Shown here: positions 35,153 to 38,327 of the stretch, in pieces
Layout of the letters: each line of letters begins with the position of its first letter
Numbering within the stretch: position 1 is the first letter of the stretch
Assembly (NCBI GenBank): GCA_913020445.1
Contig: CAJWAR010000041.1
Coordinates: forward strand, 1-38,327
Direction of reading: 5' to 3'
From: an uncultured Rhodospirillaceae bacterium
Lineage (GTDB): Bacteria; Pseudomonadota; Alphaproteobacteria; Rhodospirillales; UBA2165
DNA: 38,327 bases
Notes under the pieces: generated by a model
Seen by the model: only the letters and a program-made list of their open reading frames with translations
Database searches by the model: none
Told to the model about the DNA's origin: nothing
Position numbers and translations under genes: made by a program

Positions 35153-35164
35153 AGTGAATATCTT

Positions 35165-36058
35165 ATGGATTTGAATCTTTACGCCGTGTTCATCGAGATC
35201 ATGCGCCATGGCTCGGTTTCCAAGGCGGCTGAGGCGTTGGCTCTGACCCAGCCGGCAACCAGTAATGCGCTGTCCCGGCTGCGCGCGCAAATGGGTGATC
35301 CGCTTTTCGTGCGCACCAGGAACGGCATGCTGCCAACCCACTTTGCGGAAAAGATATTGCCAAAGATTGAGCGCTCAATGGAGGTGCTGCAGAGCTTACC
35401 GGTGGACAAGGAGGTGGCGCTGCCGGCCATTGGTTCTATTGACCGGCATTTCAAAATTGTCATGTCCGATTTGGAGGAAACTTTATTCCTGCCTGAACTG
35501 ATCGAGCAGATGGCGATAGAGGCGCCTCGAGCGACCATCGAGGTGCGTCAGTTCCAGCGCGTTGGACTGCAGGAAAGCCTTGAAAAAAGCCGCGTCGATT
35601 TTATCTTGGCCCATTTGGCTGTGGTAATTAAGAACGTCGTTTCACGAAATTTAACGCGGCAGGATTTCGTTTGTGTGACGCGGGCCGGTCATCCGCTACT
35701 TGATTACGGGCTTTCGCTTGAGACCTACACGTCGCTCGGCCATATCCTGGTGGCGCCCGATCTTGGCGGCCGGCGGGGCGTCATTGACGAGCGACTCAAA
35801 CAGATGGGTGAAAAACGGACCGTGGTCTGTAGCGTGCCGCATTTTCTCTCAGGCTGTGCCCTGGCCGCCCAGTCCAGCCACCTGTTGACGGTGCCCCGTT
35901 TGCTAGGCGAGAAGGTCGCCAAGAATTTTGATCTCGATTTGCATGAACTGCCATTTACCATGCCGGGCTTCACCATTGGCCTCCATTGGCATCAGACCCG
36001 CGACAGCGATCCCGAACACGCCAGCTTCAGAAATTTCGTCATGGCGGCGATTGGCTGA
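35165..36058 (+). CDS. LysR-type transcriptional regulator
   Basis: The 297-residue protein has an N-terminal winged helix-turn-helix (residues 1-60): MDLNLYAVFIEIMRHGSVSKAAEALALTQPATSNALSRLRAQMGDPLFVRTRNGM is the standard LysR pattern. The effector-binding domain covers about 90-290. It is divergent from the ABM-like/four-helix membrane operon and very probably regulates it. The inducer is unknown; the sequence is of the NodD/LinR-like type in its first half, but I would not name it. The ATG at 35165 starts the canonical LysR N-terminus. Confidence 0.9.
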   Translation: MDLNLYAVFIEIMRHGSVSKAAEALALTQPATSNALSRLRAQMGDPLFVRTRNGMLPTHFAEKILPKIERSMEVLQSLPVDKEVALPAIGSIDRHFKIVMSDLEETLFLPELIEQMAIEAPRATIEVRQFQRVGLQESLEKSRVDFILAHLAVVIKNVVSRNLTRQDFVCVTRAGHPLLDYGLSLETYTSLGHILVAPDLGGRRGVIDERLKQMGEKRTVVCSVPHFLSGCALAAQSSHLLTVPRLLGEKVAKNFDLDLHELPFTMPGFTIGLHWHQTRDSDPEHASFRNFVMAAIG

Positions 36059-36106
36059 GATTTTCAGTGGTGCGGCAGCGAAAGAAAAATCCACCCAATT
36101 CTCGTC

Positions 36107-36134
36107 TTGTTTTTTAGAAATTCTGCGATAGGTT
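36107..36134 (+). promoter_or_regulatory. Weak candidate promoter of tRNA-Leu
   Basis: TTGTTT (36107-36112) and TAGGTT (36129-36134) are spaced by 16 bp and lie 30 bp before the tRNA. Both boxes match consensus only partly. Confidence 0.3.
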
Positions 36135-36163
36135 AGCGCCATTGCCAATTGAGAAATTCATCA

Positions 36164-36250
36164 GCCCGCGTGGTGGAATTGGTAGACACGCAAGACTTAA
36201 AATCTTGTTCACGTAAGTGAGTTCCGGTTCAAGTCCGGACGCGGGCACCA
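36164..36250 (+). tRNA. tRNA-Leu (anticodon UAA), CCA encoded
   Basis: The acceptor stem GCCCGCG (36164-36170) pairs perfectly with CGCGGGC (36240-36246), followed by A and an encoded CCA. The anticodon stem CAAGA/TCTTG encloses the 7-nt loop CTTAAAA with anticodon TAA at 36198-36200, reading UUA/UUG. A long variable arm (TCAC-GTAA-GTGA) identifies a class II tRNA, as expected for leucine. The T arm TCCGG-TTCAAGT-CCGGA is normal. The 3' end is 38 bp from the integrase stop codon and is a probable integration target. Confidence 0.96.
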
Positions 36251-36288
36251 TCCAATTTTTCGAGTGTTGTTTTTAAAAGACTTTTTCA

Positions 36289-37407
36289 TCATTTTTGTCT
36301 TACCTTTTTGACATCACCTTCAAGGTTAGACACTTTCGTTCTATCAATGTCCGCTTGCACCTTATCCATTGCACTGTCGGCCATCACTCTTTTACGTGCG
36401 CCTTTCGTATATCGCTGAACTTCTCGGAGTGTTTTCCAGCCACCAATTGCCATGATTTCATGATCGGAACATCTGAGCTCGGCAAGCCTAGCTGCGGCGG
36501 CTTTTCTGACACCATGAGCAGAGCAATGAGGTAGGCCGGCTTCAACGCATTTTTTCTTAAACCAGTTGCCTATGCCTCGTTCTGAAAACTGATTACCTGC
36601 ATCCGTGACAACAAAGGTTAGGTCACCGGTGGGAGAGGCGTCCAAAATTTCTTTGAATTCATCAATAATGCGGATATCGATTTCAACAGGAGATACATTC
36701 CGGTTTTTGAACTGGACGTATTTAAGTCGGCCCTCTCTTGTTATGTGTTGTTTCCCGATGCGCCTAAGATCGGAGACACGTGCGCAGCCACCATATAACA
36801 TCACCGCAAGCGCTAGGCGTGCCTTCGTGCCAACAGCAAAATGATTTTCAAATTGCGATACTTCGTCTGTCGTCCAGGCATGGAATCCTTGCGATCCGCT
36901 TTTAAGGTATTTGACGCCAAAGGTTGGATTGTCTTTTGCCTCTATATGCTCGTAGTCAATCGCGAACTCGAAAAGTTGCCTTAATGCTTTCAAGAGTCCG
37001 TTGGCCGCTTCAATTTTTTCAGATTTATTGTCACGTAATTTGAGGACGGCTTGTCTGTGCATTTGAGTATAAGGTTTATCGCCATGCTTTAAGCAAACCT
37101 CTTCCAACAAGTTGCTGCGGCGTTGACGAGTTGAAGACTGAAGGTTGGTGAAGTTCGCCGATTTTTTGTATTCCTCAAATAACCAGCGAAAAGATTGTGG
37201 CGTTGCTTTACTAATTGCATTGGGTTTGCTGGCCAAAACTCCTGGGGGCACCTTTCCATTTAAAGCGGCGTTATAGTCTTCCCAAAATTCAGTAAATCCG
37301 ATTGGCTCACGCAGAGGCCAGGTTCCGAAGCCCGCACGCCTAAACTCCGTCCGGCGTTTGCCATGACGGTCGTTATATTGGCGAGTATATTTGGGCTTCT
37401 TAGGCAC
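36289..37407 (-). CDS. Tyrosine integrase next to tRNA-Leu
   Basis: The 372-residue protein is a tyrosine recombinase of the phage/island type. The N-terminal half includes a core-binding domain (about 75-160). The catalytic domain shows R210 (GGCARVSDLRRI), H298 and R301 (AHGVRKAAAARLAE), and nucleophile Y333 (EVQRYTKGA). W324 stands where a second histidine often occurs, a common replacement. The gene starts with GTG at 37407, sharing TAGTG with the stop of the preceding small gene. It reads toward tRNA-Leu and ends 38 bp from it, typical of an island integrase using the tRNA 3' end as attachment site. No conserved attachment repeat could be found in the window. Confidence 0.88.
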   Translation of the reverse strand: MPKKPKYTRQYNDRHGKRRTEFRRAGFGTWPLREPIGFTEFWEDYNAALNGKVPPGVLASKPNAISKATPQSFRWLFEEYKKSANFTNLQSSTRQRRSNLLEEVCLKHGDKPYTQMHRQAVLKLRDNKSEKIEAANGLLKALRQLFEFAIDYEHIEAKDNPTFGVKYLKSGSQGFHAWTTDEVSQFENHFAVGTKARLALAVMLYGGCARVSDLRRIGKQHITREGRLKYVQFKNRNVSPVEIDIRIIDEFKEILDASPTGDLTFVVTDAGNQFSERGIGNWFKKKCVEAGLPHCSAHGVRKAAAARLAELRCSDHEIMAIGGWKTLREVQRYTKGARKRVMADSAMDKVQADIDRTKVSNLEGDVKKVRQK

Positions 37408-37643
37408 TACATATCATCCCAAGGGTTGTTGCTGTTTGCTTGCTTATGAGGCAATTCGTCAAAAGCAAAGTCAAGTTCTTGCGTGTCCCAAACTTCTTTC
37501 GAGTCTATCTGACGTGGTTTAGGCATCCGTCCATCATCAACCATTTCAGTAAATTTCGTTCCGCCTACACCAACGTAAACTGCTGCTTGGTTCTTTTCCA
37601 AACCGCGCGGCTTAAAGTTCAATGCTGGTTTTGGAGCGGTCAT
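37407..37643 (-). CDS. Small DNA-binding/excisionase-like protein
   Basis: The 78-residue product (ATG at 37643) has an AlpA/excisionase-like helix-turn-helix: GLEKNQAAVYVGVGGTKFTEMVDDGRMPKPRQIDSKEVWDTQELDFAFDEL. Such proteins direct integrase activity or regulate the element. An upstream TTG would add six residues but lacks support. It overlaps the integrase by one base (TAGTG) and follows the second small gene by 10 bp, so the three form one operon. Confidence 0.8.
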   Translation of the reverse strand: MTAPKPALNFKPRGLEKNQAAVYVGVGGTKFTEMVDDGRMPKPRQIDSKEVWDTQELDFAFDELPHKQANSNNPWDDM

Positions 37644-37653
37644 TTTTGCGACC

Positions 37654-37863
37654 CTATGCAACTTCTAGGTCGTCAAACCACGCCCGTGCGTCGGCTCTGC
37701 CGATAAGAACACGTCCGCCGCATTTACGCCGACACGGTCCTCTGCCAAGCGCCCATGCCCTATATAGGGAACGTGTAGATAAGTCATAGACTTTGCAGAA
37801 ATGAGCAATGGTGTATGCCTCAAAAAAGTGTTCGTTGGTTGGCTGGTTCATTCGTTTCGCCAT
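37654..37863 (-). CDS. Second small helix-turn-helix protein, excisionase-like
   Basis: The 69-residue product (ATG at 37863, preceded by AAGGAT) contains EAYTIAHFCKVYDLSTRSLYRAWALGRGPCRRKCGGRVLIGRADARAWFDDL, a MerR/excisionase-type DNA-binding pattern (HTH_17-like) with two extra cysteines. It begins the integrase operon on the minus strand. Whether it or the 78-aa protein is the true excisionase cannot be decided by eye. Confidence 0.75.
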   Translation of the reverse strand: MAKRMNQPTNEHFFEAYTIAHFCKVYDLSTRSLYRAWALGRGPCRRKCGGRVLIGRADARAWFDDLEVA

Positions 37864-38015
37864 CAAAAAGTATCCTTATTAAAAGATCAACGCTTCCAGT
37901 ATACATACAAAGCGTTTTGAATTTGTTACTTTTAGCCAAATTTATTTTGCTAATTGAAGCCAGTCATTGCCAAGTCTTGACCGATGTGTCCTTCGATAGA
38001 AACCTAACCCGGATT

Positions 38016-38090
38016 ATGTCCGCTTTCGGAGGTAAAGCGGACGCTTTTTACCGACTACAGAAACGTCCGCTTTTAGCCAAAAGCGGACAT
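38016..38090. repeat. 75-bp MITE-like element with perfect 11-bp terminal inverted repeats
   Basis: ATGTCCGCTTT (38016-38026) and AAAGCGGACAT (38080-38090) are perfect inverted ends. Inside, two hairpins lie in tandem: GTCCGCTTT/AAAGCGGAC (38018-38042) and GTCCGCTTTT/AAAAGCGGAC (38065-38088). The plus frame translates to an MSAFGGKAD-type peptide, a string that I recall from spurious small genes predicted on repeats in Alphaproteobacteria. A 102-aa open frame running over it is therefore not called. Confidence 0.75.
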
Positions 38091-38123
38091 CTCGCGATAC
38101 AAAATCAGTTGGAAATTGTCTAA

Positions 38124-38327
38124 CTAAACCTCAATCCAATCATCACCATTTTTGAGCCGATGTCCGATTGGGAAAGCCAATTCAATGGTTTGCTCGGCGA
38201 AACAACCTTCTTTGGCAGCTTCAACGAGTAGCGTTAATTCCTCGGTTGAATGATCGCTTTTAATATCGATATCCAGGTCTATCTTTTGCGGTCTTCCTGA
38301 ATAGGGATTCCGCCCGATTTGATCACC
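38124..38327 (-). CDS. OsmC-family protein, C-terminal part (cut by window edge)
   Basis: The minus frame is open from the window edge to a TAG at 38126-38124 and encodes the last 67 residues of a protein. The visible part includes KIDLDIDIKSDHSTEELTLLVEAAKEGCFAEQTIELAFPIGHRLKNGDDWIEV. The KEGCFAEQT segment with its cysteine and the closing HRLK...GD.WIEV fit OsmC/Ohr-type peroxide-detoxifying proteins. The N-terminal half is outside the window, so the subfamily and start cannot be judged. It may be the chromosomal neighbour on the far side of the integrated element or cargo of it. Confidence 0.72.
   Translation of the reverse strand, partial: GDQIGRNPYSGRPQKIDLDIDIKSDHSTEELTLLVEAAKEGCFAEQTIELAFPIGHRLKNGDDWIEV

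Noticed and set aside
37815..38123. 102-residue open frame across the right-end repeat
   Set aside because: Its C-terminal part (MSAFGGKAD...) is the translation of the inverted-repeat element, and its start overlaps the excisionase-like gene antisense.
38124..38170. CACCATTTTTGAG near 38145 as an attachment repeat of the tRNA 3' end
   Set aside because: It matches the tRNA-flanking sequence only over short broken stretches and lacks the tRNA T-arm part, so it is not a credible att site.

Overview
The window is about 38 kb of an alphaproteobacterial chromosome, most like a Rhodospirillales-type lineage. The evidence is the L28 sequence, a J-domain/CobS/CobT cluster, an AroK-AroB-CorC block next to a large secreted Pro/Gln-rich protein and XerD, an RHH_4-type ribbon-helix-helix protein, a DUF2889 protein, and an ArgJ-MutT pair. 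This placement comes from gene content and remembered family features, not from a search. Most of the window is ordinary core genome. The accessory signals are a tRNA-adjacent integrase module at the right end and a few palindromic repeats.

Layout: 1-1020 holds rpmB with its promoter, leader hairpin and terminator, then a small unknown gene. 1027-3051 is a divergent pair (orphan periplasmic binding protein / MFS importer) sharing a palindromic intergenic site. 3116-6678 is cobT-cobS-J protein on the minus strand, i.e. the AAA+/VWA chelatase subunits for cobalt insertion in aerobic B12 synthesis. An AT-rich gap with a long inverted repeat precedes an RHH protein, which converges on a DUF2889 gene. 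8073-11065 (minus) is aroK-aroB-corC. 11247-13704 (plus) holds a 46-residue membrane peptide, a 656-residue secreted protein and a small Cys-containing secreted protein. 13717-15745 (minus) is kynureninase plus an aspartate-dehydrogenase-like enzyme. A methyltransferase and xerD follow.

18186-24434 (minus) is a TetR-regulated RND efflux operon (tetR, membrane-fusion protein, RND pump), followed in the same direction by a c-type cytochrome and a Spy/CpxP-like periplasmic protein. The tetR promoter has a perfect -10 box and a near-perfect 22-bp palindrome over its -35 box. 24538-28431 (minus) is secA-pirin-small membrane protein. On the plus strand follow a parvulin isomerase, argJ, mutT, a CinA-like protein, a phytanoyl-CoA-dioxygenase-family enzyme and a second orphan binding protein. 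A LysR regulator is divergent from a two-gene operon (ABM-like protein and four-helix membrane protein).

The right end has tRNA-Leu(UAA), a tyrosine integrase reading toward it, two small excisionase-like DNA-binding genes, a 75-bp MITE-like element with 11-bp terminal inverted repeats, and the 3' part of an OsmC-family gene cut by the window edge. I see no CRISPR array, no rRNA and no clear antiphage system. The items most worth a second look are the RND/cytochrome/Spy-like neighbourhood with its operator, the small membrane peptide overlapping the secreted-protein gene, the kynureninase/aspartate-dehydrogenase pair, and several unassigned palindromic operators.
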